From: Rhodococcus phenolicus
GTDB lineage: Bacteria > Actinomycetota > Actinomycetes > Mycobacteriales > Mycobacteriaceae
Assembly (NCBI RefSeq): GCF_001646785.1
Contig: NZ_LRRH01000040.1
Location: 37,930-101,929 of the forward strand
Direction of reading: 5' to 3'
Length of the DNA stretch: 64,000 bases
Shown here: one piece after another, positions 9,608 through 19,277 of the stretch
Numbering within the stretch: the first letter of the stretch is position 1
Layout: every line of letters starts with the position of its first letter
Made by a program: the position numbers and the translations under genes
Notes under the pieces: model-generated
The model's database searches: none
The model's input: the letters and a program-made list of their open reading frames with translations, nothing else
Told to the model about the DNA's origin: nothing

Positions 9608-9700
9608 GTGTCCGCAACCACCCTGCCCCGCGTGCGCCACCAGCTGGCGCTGATCGCTGTCGGCAGCCTGGCGGTTGCCGACGTCAGCTGTTGTCGCTGA
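9608..9700 (+). CDS. cysteine leader peptide upstream of subI
   Basis: A 30-residue ORF starting at the predicted transcription start and ending ...DVSCCR with adjacent Cys codons UGU-UGU at residues 28-29. It ends 177 bases before subI. Mycobacteria have leaderless short ORFs with terminal cysteine runs upstream of sulfur genes, reported as cysteine-responsive attenuators: slow decoding of Cys codons changes downstream RNA folding. The same arrangement here suggests that low charged tRNA-Cys raises subI-cysTWA expression. The peptide itself is probably not functional. Confidence 0.7.
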   Translation: MSATTLPRVRHQLALIAVGSLAVADVSCCR

Positions 9701-9812
9701 TCGATCCTTCCCGACCCGCGGCGTCGCCGCATCGGTCTCCGGGCAACTTCGATCGATTCTCCGTGCGTCGTTCCCCGGTTACGGCCGGGCGCCTCGGGCA
9801 GCGCGCACGGAG
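9700..9812 (+). promoter_or_regulatory. attenuator hairpins between cysteine leader and subI
   Basis: Directly at the leader stop, ATCGATC (9700-9706) can pair with GATCGAT (9751-9757), enclosing an inner GCGGC/GCCGC hairpin (9718-9730). A second stem with perfect 9-bp arms follows (9759-9767 with 9804-9812), enclosing CCCGG/CCGGG (9774-9789). A ribosome held at the Cys codons (9689-9694) would cover the first arm. The second hairpin could act as terminator or as a block to the subI ribosome site. Confidence 0.55.
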
Positions 9813-9877
9813 CCTTCCGGTGCCGATTTCCGCGGGTCCCCATCCCGTACACCGTTCCTGTAGGAAGGCCCCGTTCC

Positions 9878-10909
9878 ATGAAGAAACGTTCTGCCCTCGT
9901 CTTCGCAGCCCTCGCGGCGGCCACCGCGACCGTGCTGTCCGCCTGCTCGGGAGGCGCGAGCGACACCGTCGGCGGCGACGACAGCGCGGCGGACGGCTCC
10001 GGCGGCACCGTCAACCTGTACGCCTACGCGGTCCCGAAGCCCGGCTTCGACCTGCTCATCCCCGCGTTCAACGGCACCGAGGCGGGTGAAGGCGTCGCCT
10101 TCCAGCAGTCCTACGGTGCCTCCGGCGACCAGTCCCGCAAGGTCAAGGACGGTGCGGCGGCGGACTTCGTCAACTTCTCCGTCGAGCCCGACATCACCCG
10201 GCTCGTCGACGCGGGCCTGGTCGACCCGGACTGGAACACCGGCGCCTACAACGGCATTCCGTTCGGTTCGGTGGTGACCATCGTCGTCCGCGAGGGTAAC
10301 CCGAAGGGCATCGAGGATTGGGACGACCTGCTCCAGCCGGGTCTCGAGGTCGTGACCCCCAACCCGTTCAGCTCCGGATCGGCCAAGTGGAACCTGCTCG
10401 CGCCGTACGCCGCGAAGAGCGAGGGCGGCGCCAACCCGCAGGCCGGACTGGACTTCGTGAACACGCTGGTGACCGAGCACGTCAAGATCCAGCCGAAGTC
10501 CGGGCGCGAAGCGACCGAGGCGTTCCTGCAGGGTTCCGGTGACGTCCTGCTCAGCTACGAGAACGAGGCCCTGTTCGCCGAACGCAACGGCGATCCCGTC
10601 GAACACGTCACCCCGCCCGTCACGTTCAAGATCGAGAACCCGGCCGCGGTGCTGACGAACTCGCCCAACGCGGAGAAGGCCCAGGCGTTCAACGACTTCC
10701 TGTACACCACCGAAGGACAGCGTCTGTGGGCGCAGGCCGGATTCCGCCCCGTCGATCCCGCCGTCGCGGAAGAGTTCGCCGCCGACTTCCCGCAGCCGCA
10801 GAAGCTGTGGACCATCGCCGACCTCGGCGGCTGGTCGACCGTCGATGCCGACCTGTTCAAGCAGGGCACCGGCTCGATCGCTGTGATCTACGACAACGCC
10901 ACGAAGTAG
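9878..10909 (+). CDS. subI: sulfate-binding lipoprotein
   Basis: A 343-residue extracytoplasmic sulfate receptor for the CysTWA importer. Signal LVFAALAAATATVLSA precedes lipobox Cys 23. The sulfate-binding family pattern is clear: VNLYAYAVPKPGFDLLIPAFN, FQQSYGASGDQSRKVKDGAAADFVNFS, PFSSGSAKWNLLAPYAA, and the C-terminal FRPVDPAVAEEF. ATG 9878 has AGGAAGG about 10 bases upstream. The first gene of a tight operon (10 bases to cysT), under the cysteine-leader region upstream. Confidence 0.95.
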   Translation: MKKRSALVFAALAAATATVLSACSGGASDTVGGDDSAADGSGGTVNLYAYAVPKPGFDLLIPAFNGTEAGEGVAFQQSYGASGDQSRKVKDGAAADFVNFSVEPDITRLVDAGLVDPDWNTGAYNGIPFGSVVTIVVREGNPKGIEDWDDLLQPGLEVVTPNPFSSGSAKWNLLAPYAAKSEGGANPQAGLDFVNTLVTEHVKIQPKSGREATEAFLQGSGDVLLSYENEALFAERNGDPVEHVTPPVTFKIENPAAVLTNSPNAEKAQAFNDFLYTTEGQRLWAQAGFRPVDPAVAEEFAADFPQPQKLWTIADLGGWSTVDADLFKQGTGSIAVIYDNATK

Positions 10910-10919
10910 GCCCCATCCC

Positions 10920-11795
10920 GTGAGTACCACCGAGACACGCCCCGGGGCAGGAGCATCGGCTCCCGCCCCGGCGGCGCGCCGCCGCAAGCCGCTGTTCGCG
11001 TTCACCGGAACGGTCGGCCCACTCGGCATCGGCGTCGCCACCCTGTGGCTGAGCATCATCGTCCTGCTGCCGCTCGCGGCGCTGACCACCCACGCGTTCG
11101 CCGACGGGATCTCCGGCTTCGTCGACGCCGTCACGGCTCCCGCCGCGCTCGCCACCCTGCGGGTGACCGTCGTCGTGTCCGTCGTCGTCGCGCTGATCAA
11201 CGCGGTGATGGGCACGCTCATCGCCTGGGTGCTGGTCCGCGACGAGTTCCCGGGGAAGAAAGTGGTCAACGCGCTGATCGATCTGCCGTTCGCGCTGCCC
11301 ACCATCGTCGCGAGCATCGTGCTGTTGTCGCTGTACGGGCCGATGAGCCCGATCGGCCTGCACCTGAACGCAACCCAGCCCGGCCTGATCGTCGCCCTGG
11401 CGTTCGTGACGTTGCCGTTCGTGGTGCGCGCCGTGCAACCGGTCCTGATCGAAACCGATCGGGAGGTCGAGGAGGCCGCGGCATCGCTCGGTGCCGACAA
11501 CTTCACCATCTTCCGCTCCGTCGTCCTGCCGACGCTCGGCCCCGCGATCCTCAGCGGTGCCGGCCTCGCGTTCGCCCGCGCGATCGGCGAATACGGATCG
11601 ATCGTGCTCATCGGCGGCAACATTCCGTACAAGACGCAGATGGCGTCCCAGTACATCCAGCAGCAGATCGAGATCGACCGTCCCGTCAACGCCGCCGCCG
11701 TGTCGGTGGCTCTGCTGCTCATCGCGTTCGTTGCGCTGTTCGTGCTGCGGGTCGTCGCGAGCCGCGGGCGGCGCCGAGAGGAGAACGACGAGTGA
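10920..11795 (+). CDS. cysT: sulfate ABC transporter permease CysT
   Basis: A 291-residue inner-membrane permease of the sulfate/thiosulfate importer. About six helices follow a charged, Ala/Pro-rich N-terminus (residues 1-25). The EAA loop that docks the ATPase is present: EEAAASLGADNFTIFRSVVLPTLGPAIL near residue 185, followed by GAGLAFARAIGEYGSIVLIGGN, a sulfate permease signature. GTG 10920 is 10 bases after subI; the stop overlaps the cysW GTG by four bases. Confidence 0.95.
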   Translation: MSTTETRPGAGASAPAPAARRRKPLFAFTGTVGPLGIGVATLWLSIIVLLPLAALTTHAFADGISGFVDAVTAPAALATLRVTVVVSVVVALINAVMGTLIAWVLVRDEFPGKKVVNALIDLPFALPTIVASIVLLSLYGPMSPIGLHLNATQPGLIVALAFVTLPFVVRAVQPVLIETDREVEEAAASLGADNFTIFRSVVLPTLGPAILSGAGLAFARAIGEYGSIVLIGGNIPYKTQMASQYIQQQIEIDRPVNAAAVSVALLLIAFVALFVLRVVASRGRRREENDE

Positions 11796-12597
11796 AGCTC
11801 TCCCCGTTCACCCGGATCTCGCTGCGCACCGTCGCCCTGGCCTACCTGTTCCTCCTGCTGATCGTGCCGATCGGGGTCATCCTGTACCGCACGTTCGAGA
11901 ACGGCATCATGGCGTTCGTCGAGTCGATCAGCACCCCGGCCGCGATCTCGGCACTGAACCTGTCGCTGCTCATCGTCGTGATCGTGGTGCCCCTCAACGT
12001 GGTGTTCGGCATCGTCGTCGCGCTCGCGCTCGTGCGCGGCCGCTTCCCGGGGCGTGGCCTGCTGCAGTCGGTCGTGGACCTGCCGTTCGCCGTGTCACCG
12101 ATCGTCGTCGGTGTCGCTCTGATCATGCTGTGGGGTGCCGGCGGCTGGTTCGGTGGCCTCGAGTCCCTCGGCTTCAAGGTGATCTTCGGTCTGCCCGGCA
12201 TGGTGATCGCCACGATCTTCGTGACGTTGCCGTTCGTCGTGCGCGAGGTCGAACCGGTTCTGCACGAGATCGGTGAGGAACAGGAACAGGCCGCCGCGAC
12301 CCTCGGTGCGAACGCCTGGCAGACGTTCTGGCGGATCACGTTGCCGGCGATCCGCTGGGGTCTGACCTACGGCATCGTGCTCACCGTCGCGCGTGCTCTC
12401 GGCGAGTTCGGTGCCGTCATCATGGTCTCGTCCGGGTTCCCCGGTGTGTCCCAGACGCTGACGCTGCTGGTGCACGCCCGGTACATCGACGACCACAACA
12501 CCTTCGGCGCCTACAGTGCCGCGACCCTGCTCATGGCCATCGCGGTGCTCGTGCTGCTGCTGATGACCCTGCTCGACCGCAAGAGGAGTGCCGACAA

Positions 12598-12601
<4 letters not shown>
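11792..12601 (+). CDS. cysW: sulfate ABC transporter permease CysW
   Basis: A 269-residue membrane partner of CysT. Its EAA loop reads [30 protein letters not shown], followed by [19 protein letters not shown] as in CysW proteins, and [21 protein letters not shown] upstream. GTG 11792 overlaps the cysT stop (GTGA) and its stop overlaps the ATG of cysA (ATGA), so the three are translationally coupled and made in matched amounts. Confidence 0.95.
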
Positions 12602-13611
<1,010 letters not shown>

Positions 13612-13621
13612 CATCCGCCGG

Positions 13622-13672
13622 CCGGTCCTGCCCGCCCGCGGTGTGTCAGTCCCCGCGGGCGATCAGGACCGG
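13622..13672. terminator. bidirectional terminator between cysA and the stress protein gene
   Basis: An outer 9-bp stem (13622-13630 with 13664-13672) and an inner 8-bp stem (13634-13641 with 13653-13660) are separated by a 3x3 internal loop. The hairpin spans the stop codon of the minus-strand stress protein gene (13646-13648) and begins 10 bases after the cysA stop. Confidence 0.75.
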
Positions 13673-14491
13673 GCACAGCGCGTGGTGCAGCAACGACTGG
13701 CTGGTGGAGCCGAGCACCGCGGCGGTCATCGGACTGCGGCCGTGACTGCCGACGACGACCAGCTGCGACCGCGAAGAATGCTCGAGCAGAGCCTCTTCCG
13801 GTTTGCCGCGCTCGACGCTGTGGCTCACCTCGACGTCGGGATAGCGACTCTGCCATCCGGCGAGGCTCTCGGACACCAGTGCCGTCTGCTGTTTCACGTA
13901 GTCGTCCCACTCGATGAACCGGGAACCCTCCCCGTACGTCAGGGTCGACTGCTCGGTCCAGCTGTGGACCGCGATCAGCGGGGCACCGATGAACGAAGCG
14001 AATTCGAAGGCGTGCTCGATCGCCCTGGTGCTGAGTTCGCTGCCGTCCACGCCGACGACGACGGGACGGCCGTTGACGGCCTCGGGCGCCGGTTTGCCGC
14101 GCCACGACACGACGGGGCACTTGGCATGATTGGATGTGTACACGACGTCGGAGCCCCGGAACATCGACTGCATCTCGCTCGTCGTCAGATGCCCCAGCAC
14201 GATCATGCGGGCCGTACCGGACCTCTCGACGAGCACCTTCTGCGGAGTGCCGTGTTCGACGCTGCGCTCGATCTCGACTCCGCCCGGCCCGTCCCGCACC
14301 GAGGTCTCGGCGGCGTCGAGGAGCTCGTCGGCGGTGCCGTCCCCGGACCGCCCGTTCGCCTGCACGTGCAGCAGATGGAGAGGTTCGCCGAACCGTTGCG
14401 CGACGGACGCCGCCCAGCGCGCTGCACCGAGCGCACTGTCCGACCCGTCGATGCCCGCCACGATTCCGCGTCTGGTCGATGCTGTGCTCAT
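13646..14491 (-). CDS. tandem universal stress protein
   Basis: A 281-residue protein with two UspA domains in tandem, as in mycobacterial stress proteins. Each half starts with a conserved Asp-containing strand (GIVAGIDGSDSALGAARWAA; PVVVGVDGSELSTRAIEHAF at about residue 147) and ends with an ATP-binding loop (ARMIVLGHLTTSEMQSMFRGS; SQLVVVGSHGRSPMTAAVLGSTSQSLLHHALCPVLI with the G-2x-G-9x-G-S/T motif). ATG 14491 has AAGGAG upstream; a longer frame to 14536 lacks a ribosome site. Role in dormancy or redox adaptation inferred from family. Confidence 0.92.
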   Translation of the reverse strand: MSTASTRRGIVAGIDGSDSALGAARWAASVAQRFGEPLHLLHVQANGRSGDGTADELLDAAETSVRDGPGGVEIERSVEHGTPQKVLVERSGTARMIVLGHLTTSEMQSMFRGSDVVYTSNHAKCPVVSWRGKPAPEAVNGRPVVVGVDGSELSTRAIEHAFEFASFIGAPLIAVHSWTEQSTLTYGEGSRFIEWDDYVKQQTALVSESLAGWQSRYPDVEVSHSVERGKPEEALLEHSSRSQLVVVGSHGRSPMTAAVLGSTSQSLLHHALCPVLIARGD

Positions 14492-14569
14492 GGTGGTGAC
14501 TCCTTGGCCTCCCGTCCAGTGTGAGCCAGATCGCACGATCTTGTCAGCATTCGCGTGCCCGCGGCGGGG

Positions 14570-15460
14570 TCAGTCGCCGACGGCGTGCTTCCCCCGTTGG
14601 ACGATCTTCGGATCGGGATCGAACACCACCTGACAGTCCTTGTCCTCGTAGTCGAAGCGGTTGAGGAAATGCCGCATCGCATTGATACGCGCGCGCTTCT
14701 TGTCGTTCGACTTGATCGTCGTCCACGGCGCGTGGTCGGAGTCCGTGCGGCGGAACATCTCCTCCTTGGCGTCGGTGTACCGGTCCCACTTGTCCAGCGA
14801 CTCGAGGTCCATGCTCGACAGCTTCCAGCGGCGGACCGGATCGAGCTGCCGGATCGCGAACCGGGTGCGCTGCTCGTTGCGGGTCACCGAGAACCAGAAC
14901 TTGGTCAGGCTGATCCCGGCGTCGACGACGAGCTGCTCGAACAGCGGCACCTGGGTCATGAACCGTTCGTACTCGTCGTCGGTGCAGAACCCCATGACCC
15001 GTTCGACTCCGGCGCGGTTGTACCAGGACCGGTCGAACAGCACGAGCTCACCGGCAGTGGGGAAGTGCTCGATGTACCGCTGCAGGTACCACTGACCGCT
15101 CTCGCGTTCGGACGGCTTGCTCAGCGCCACCACCCGCGCGTGCCGCACGTTGATGTACTCCTGGAAACGTTTGATCGTCCCGCCCTTACCGGCGGCGTCG
15201 CGGCCCTCGAACACGATGATGTGCTTGGAACCGTTCTCGAGCGACCACGCCTGGAACTTCAGCAGTTCGATCTGCAGCAGGTACTTCTCGACCTCGTAGG
15301 TCGCGCGGTCCATGCGGTGGTCGTACGGATAGTTCTCCCGCCACGTGTCGACGGCCCGCCCGTCGATGTCGATGAGATCGGGATCTTCCCCGTGGTCGTC
15401 GCGCACCGAGAACCCGTCGGTGCGGAGCCTGTCGATGTAGTGACGCAGTTCGTTCTGCAC
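14570..15460 (-). CDS. ppk2: polyphosphate kinase 2
   Basis: A 296-residue PPK2-family kinase that uses polyphosphate to phosphorylate nucleoside diphosphates (or the reverse). Walker A HIIVFEGRDAAGKGGTI around residue 80, the lid region LSKPSERESGQWYLQRYIEHFPTAGE and Walker B ELVLFDRSWYNRAGVERVMGF are complete. The C-terminus has PWTTIKSNDKKRARINAMRHFL. Single-domain length fits class I. GTG 15460 has GGGAGTC-type purines nearby; longer frames upstream lack similarity. Confidence 0.95.
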   Translation of the reverse strand: MQNELRHYIDRLRTDGFSVRDDHGEDPDLIDIDGRAVDTWRENYPYDHRMDRATYEVEKYLLQIELLKFQAWSLENGSKHIIVFEGRDAAGKGGTIKRFQEYINVRHARVVALSKPSERESGQWYLQRYIEHFPTAGELVLFDRSWYNRAGVERVMGFCTDDEYERFMTQVPLFEQLVVDAGISLTKFWFSVTRNEQRTRFAIRQLDPVRRWKLSSMDLESLDKWDRYTDAKEEMFRRTDSDHAPWTTIKSNDKKRARINAMRHFLNRFDYEDKDCQVVFDPDPKIVQRGKHAVGD

Positions 15461-15554
15461 GGGAGTCTCCTGGTCCTCGGCGCAACGTGACAAACGGCAT
15501 CCGTTGTAGCGGTTGCAGATGAACCAGAGTAGAACGACCCGGGGCCGGGCGTGG

Positions 15555-16304
15555 TCAGGCGCTGCGCAGCAACCTCGTGGAGGTGGCGAGCGCGTCGAGG
15601 CACCGTCGCTCGACGACCCGGCCGACGACGTCGCCTGCCGCCAGGGGAGCGGCGAACCGGACGTCGGGGAAGGCGGATCGCGCGGCGTCGCACACGCGGT
15701 CCCACAGCAGGCCGGGAGCGAGCATCCACGGCGCGACGACGAGCCGTCGGGCCCCACCCTCGTGGAGTTCGGTGAGGGCGCCGACGACATCGGGGGTGGA
15801 CGTCGCGAAGCACGCTCGCACGCGCGTCCACGACGTGCCGTCGAGCAGACGCGGAGCGACGGCGGCGGTCGCGGCGTCGGCGCCGTCCCGTCGTGAACCG
15901 ACCGCGCACATGGCGATTCCCACGGACGGGTCGAGGGGCGAGAGGCCGGCGGCTGCCACGGCGTTCCGTGCCGCCGCGACCAGCAGCGGATCGTCGCCGA
16001 GGATGTCGGTGCGGATCACCTCGAGGTGTGGGTGCCGGACCCGGGCCTCGGCGAGAATGCCGGGCAGATCCACGCGGGCGTGGAATGCGCTGCCCAGCAA
16101 CAGCGGAACGACGACGACGCGACGGTGTCCTTCGGCGGCGACGGCGTCGACGGCCTGCCCCACCGACGGTGCGTTGAGATCGAGGAATGCCAGACGGATG
16201 TCCCAGTCGGGTCGCCCGGCCCGCAACACCGTCAGCGCGGCAGCCATGGCCTGCGCGGAACGCGGGTCACGGCTGCCGTGCGCGACGGCGATCACCGGGA
16301 TCAT
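15555..16304 (-). CDS. sirohydrochlorin chelatase-like (CbiX/SirB family)
   Basis: A 249-residue protein with two CbiX-type half-domains. The first begins PVIAVAHGSRDPRSAQAM with the metal-binding His, followed by HRRVVVVPLLLGSAFHARVDLPGIL carrying the second His; the second repeat is more diverged (RRLVVAPWMLAPGLLWDRV). It would insert Fe2+ into sirohydrochlorin to make siroheme, the cofactor of the sulfite reductase that begins this operon. Its ATG overlaps the cysN stop by four bases. M. tuberculosis has a similar gene (Rv2393) in this position. Confidence 0.85.
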   Translation of the reverse strand: MIPVIAVAHGSRDPRSAQAMAAALTVLRAGRPDWDIRLAFLDLNAPSVGQAVDAVAAEGHRRVVVVPLLLGSAFHARVDLPGILAEARVRHPHLEVIRTDILGDDPLLVAAARNAVAAAGLSPLDPSVGIAMCAVGSRRDGADAATAAVAPRLLDGTSWTRVRACFATSTPDVVGALTELHEGGARRLVVAPWMLAPGLLWDRVCDAARSAFPDVRFAAPLAAGDVVGRVVERRCLDALATSTRLLRSA

Positions 16305-17608
16305 GCCGGGACGCGGTCCCCGAGCTCGATCTGTGACAGGCCGTTGCCGACCAGGCCGGCGGCGAGCGTGTTCCCGCCCGCCGGATCGATGAGCAGGAAG
16401 CTGCCGGTGCGGCGGTTGACGGTGTAGTCGTCGGCGGCGACGGGCTCGGCGACGCGCAGCGAGATACGGGCGATCTCGTTGAGCTCCAACGTTTCCGGGT
16501 TGGACACCGACGTCAGGTTCTGCTCGTCGAAACGCTCCTCGAGCGTGCCGACGATCGCCTGCGTCGTGCGGGTGCCGTGCTTGAGCAGCAGCCGTGCGCC
16601 GGGACGCAGCGGCTTCTCGGCGAGCCAGCACACCGTCGCCTCGAACTCACCGATCGGCTCGGGGGCGCCCTCGGGTGCGGCGATGACGTCGCCGCGGGAG
16701 ACGTCGACGTCGTCGGCGAGGATCAGCGTGACCGAGCGACCCGCGTGCGCGACGTCGAGTTCGCCGTCCGCGGTGTCGATGCGCTCGACGGTGGTGCGGA
16801 CACCCGACGGCAGGACGACGATCTCGTCACCGGGACGCACCGAACCGGAGGCGATCTGGCCGGCGTAGCCGCGGTAGTCCGGGTACTCGGCGGTGCGGGG
16901 GCGGATCACGTACTGGACCGCGAAGCGCAGGCCGGACTCGTGACGGCCGTGCACGTCGGCGTCGACGGGGACGGACTCGAGGTGCTCGATGAGCGTCGGC
17001 CCGTCGTAGAACGGGGTGTTCTCGGAGCGGGTCGCCACGTTGTCGCCGTGCAGCGCGGAGACCGGAATCTCCTGCACGTCCTCGGGAGCCCAGCCGAGCG
17101 ACGAGGTCAGCTCGTTGAACTCGGCGGAGATCTGCGCGAACACCGCGGCCGGATCCTCCACGAGGTCGATCTTGTTCACCGCGAGCACCAGCTTCGGCAC
17201 ACCGAGCAGCGCGAGGACGGCGGCGTGCTTGCGGGTCTGCGAGATCACGCCCTTGCGGGCGTCGACGAGCAGCACCACGAGCTGCGCGGTGGACGCGCCG
17301 GAGACCGTGTTGCGCGTGTACTGGACGTGACCCGGGGTGTCGGCGAGCACGAAGCTGCGCTTCGGGGTCGCGAAGTACCGGTAGGCGACGTCGATGGTGA
17401 TGCCCTGTTCGCGTTCGGCGCGCAGGCCGTCGACGAGCAGCGACAGGTCGGGGGTGTCGAGGCCCTTGTCGACCGAGGCGCGGGTGACCGCGTCGATCTG
17501 GTCGGCCAGGACGGACTTGGTGTCGTACAGCAGCCGGCCCACCAGGGTGGACTTGCCGTCGTCGACGCTGCCCGCAGTTGCGAGGCGCAGGAGCTGTGAC
17601 GCGCTCAT
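16301..17608 (-). CDS. cysN: sulfate adenylyltransferase subunit 1 (GTPase)
   Basis: A 435-residue EF-Tu-like GTPase that drives the CysD reaction, sulfate + ATP to APS. G-motifs: TAGSVDDGKSTLVGRLLYD (P-loop, residue 10 onward), RAEREQGITIDVAYRYF, LADTPGHVQYTRN and VNKIDLV. Beta-barrel domains II and III follow. No APS kinase (CysC) domain is fused, unlike M. tuberculosis CysNC, so this operon feeds APS directly to CysH. The ATG lies 2 bases after the cysD stop. Confidence 0.95.
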   Translation of the reverse strand: MSASQLLRLATAGSVDDGKSTLVGRLLYDTKSVLADQIDAVTRASVDKGLDTPDLSLLVDGLRAEREQGITIDVAYRYFATPKRSFVLADTPGHVQYTRNTVSGASTAQLVVLLVDARKGVISQTRKHAAVLALLGVPKLVLAVNKIDLVEDPAAVFAQISAEFNELTSSLGWAPEDVQEIPVSALHGDNVATRSENTPFYDGPTLIEHLESVPVDADVHGRHESGLRFAVQYVIRPRTAEYPDYRGYAGQIASGSVRPGDEIVVLPSGVRTTVERIDTADGELDVAHAGRSVTLILADDVDVSRGDVIAAPEGAPEPIGEFEATVCWLAEKPLRPGARLLLKHGTRTTQAIVGTLEERFDEQNLTSVSNPETLELNEIARISLRVAEPVAADDYTVNRRTGSFLLIDPAGGNTLAAGLVGNGLSQIELGDRVPA

Positions 17609-17610
17609 GA

Positions 17611-18555
17611 TCAGAAGTAGCCCTCTCGCTTGCGGTCTTCCATGGCCGCTTCGGAAACTCGGTCGTCGCCCCGGGTGGCGCCGCGCTCGGTCAGCCGCGA
17701 CGCCGCGACCTCGGCGAGGATCTCCTCGTTGGTGGCGGCCTCGGACAGGATCGCGCCGGTGGTGGAGCCGTCGCCGACGGTGCGGTACCGCACCGAACGG
17801 GTCTCGAGCTCCTCGCCGTCGGCGGGGCCGCCCCACACGCCGGGGGTCATCCACATGCCGTCGCGCCGGTACACCGGACGCTGGTGCGCGTAGTAGATGC
17901 TCGCGAGCTCGACGTCGTCGCGGGCGATGTACCGCCAGATGTCGAGTTCGGTGAAGTTGCTGAGCGGGAACACCCGGACGTGCTCGCCGGGGGCGTGCCT
18001 GCCGTTGTACAGGTTCCACAGCTCGGGGCGCTGGCGCTTGGGATCCCACTGGCCGAATGCGTTGCGCAGCGAGAAGATCCGCTCCTTGGCGCGGGAGCGT
18101 TCCTCGTCGCGTCGGCCGCCGCCGAACACCGCGTCGAAGCGGTTCTCGGTGATGGCGTCGAGCAGCGGGACGGTCTGCAGCGGGTTGCGGATGCCGTCGG
18201 GACGCTCGGTGAGGCGCCCGTCGGCGAGATAGTCCTCGACCTTCGCGACGTGCAGTCGCAGGCCGTACTTCTCGACGACGTGGTCGCGGAACGCCAGAAC
18301 CTCGGGCAGGTTGTGCCCGGTGTCGACGTGCAGCAGCGCGAACGGCAGCGGCGCGGGCCAGAAGGCCTTGAGCGCCAGGTGCAGCAGAACCGTCGAGTCC
18401 TTGCCGCCGGAGAACAGGATCACCGGACGCTCGAACTCGCCCGCGACCTCCCGGAAGACGTGGATCGCCTCCGATTCGAGCGCGTCGAGGGTGTCGAACT
18501 TGTTGCCGTCCAACTTGATTCGGGATTCCGAGAGGTTCGTGTCGATGAGTGTCAT
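17611..18555 (-). CDS. cysD: sulfate adenylyltransferase subunit 2
   Basis: A 314-residue PP-loop enzyme that adenylates sulfate. The ATP pyrophosphatase loop is VILFSGGKDSTVLLHLALKAF (about residue 45), followed by LLHVDTGHNLPEVLAFRD, FGGGRRDEERSRAKERIFSLR and the C-terminal GRVSEAAMEDRKREGYF-type tail. Partner of CysN. ATG 18555 overlaps the cysH stop. Confidence 0.96.
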   Translation of the reverse strand: MTLIDTNLSESRIKLDGNKFDTLDALESEAIHVFREVAGEFERPVILFSGGKDSTVLLHLALKAFWPAPLPFALLHVDTGHNLPEVLAFRDHVVEKYGLRLHVAKVEDYLADGRLTERPDGIRNPLQTVPLLDAITENRFDAVFGGGRRDEERSRAKERIFSLRNAFGQWDPKRQRPELWNLYNGRHAPGEHVRVFPLSNFTELDIWRYIARDDVELASIYYAHQRPVYRRDGMWMTPGVWGGPADGEELETRSVRYRTVGDGSTTGAILSEAATNEEILAEVAASRLTERGATRGDDRVSEAAMEDRKREGYF

Positions 18556-19277
18556 GAGGAGTGCAACCCGCATTCGGTCTTGGCTCGGCCGGCCCACCGT
18601 CCGCTGCGCGGATCGGCTCCGGGAAGTGGTTTGACGGTGCAGGGGGCGCATCCGATGGACGGATAGCCCTCGTCGACCAGGGGATTGACGAGAATCCCGT
18701 GCTCGTCGATGTAGTTCTGCATGTCCTCGTCCGACCACGCGGCGATCGGATTGATCTTCACCAATCCGAACGCCTCGTCGAACGAGATGAGCGGCGCGTT
18801 GGCTCGCGTCGGGGCCTCGACCCGGCGGATGCCGGTGACCCACGCCCGGTAACCCTTCAGGGTTTCGGTCAGCGGCACGACCTTGCGCAACCGGCAGCAC
18901 TCGTTCGGATCCCGCGAGAACAGATCCTTGCCGAGCAGGTCGTCCTGCTCGGCCACCGAGTGGGCCGCCTTCGCCTCGACGAGATTCGCCCCGTACACCT
19001 GGGTGACGGCGTCCCGGGTGCCGAGCGTCTCGGCGAAGTGGTAGCCGGTGTCGAGGAACAGCACGTCCACGCCCGGACGAACCTGCGTGGCGAGATGCAC
19101 GAGCACCCCGTCCTGCATGTTCGACGCGACGACGTAGCCGCTGCGGTCGCCGCTCACTGCGGAACCGAAGGTCTCCTCGGTCCAGTGCAGCAATTCCAGT
19201 GCCGAGGCGCCCTCGAGGCTTGCCGCCCCCTGCGCGGCGAGGGTTCGAAGGTCCTCGGTGGTCTCTGTGGTGGTCAT
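18552..19277 (-). CDS. cysH: adenylyl-sulfate (APS) reductase, [4Fe-4S] type
   Basis: A 241-residue thioredoxin-dependent reductase converting APS to sulfite. It has the cysteine pattern of the APS-specific class: NECCRLRKV (Cys-Cys), GCAPCTVKP (CxxC) and the catalytic ECGLH near the C-terminus. Missing CysC in the operon agrees with APS rather than PAPS as substrate. ATG 19277 overlaps the sulfite reductase stop (ATGA); the stop overlaps cysD. Confidence 0.95.
   Translation of the reverse strand: MTTTETTEDLRTLAAQGAASLEGASALELLHWTEETFGSAVSGDRSGYVVASNMQDGVLVHLATQVRPGVDVLFLDTGYHFAETLGTRDAVTQVYGANLVEAKAAHSVAEQDDLLGKDLFSRDPNECCRLRKVVPLTETLKGYRAWVTGIRRVEAPTRANAPLISFDEAFGLVKINPIAAWSDEDMQNYIDEHGILVNPLVDEGYPSIGCAPCTVKPLPGADPRSGRWAGRAKTECGLHSS

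Noticed and set aside
16301..17608. CysN as a bifunctional CysNC
   Set aside because: The protein ends after the third beta-barrel domain at 435 residues; there is no C-terminal APS kinase with its own P-loop.
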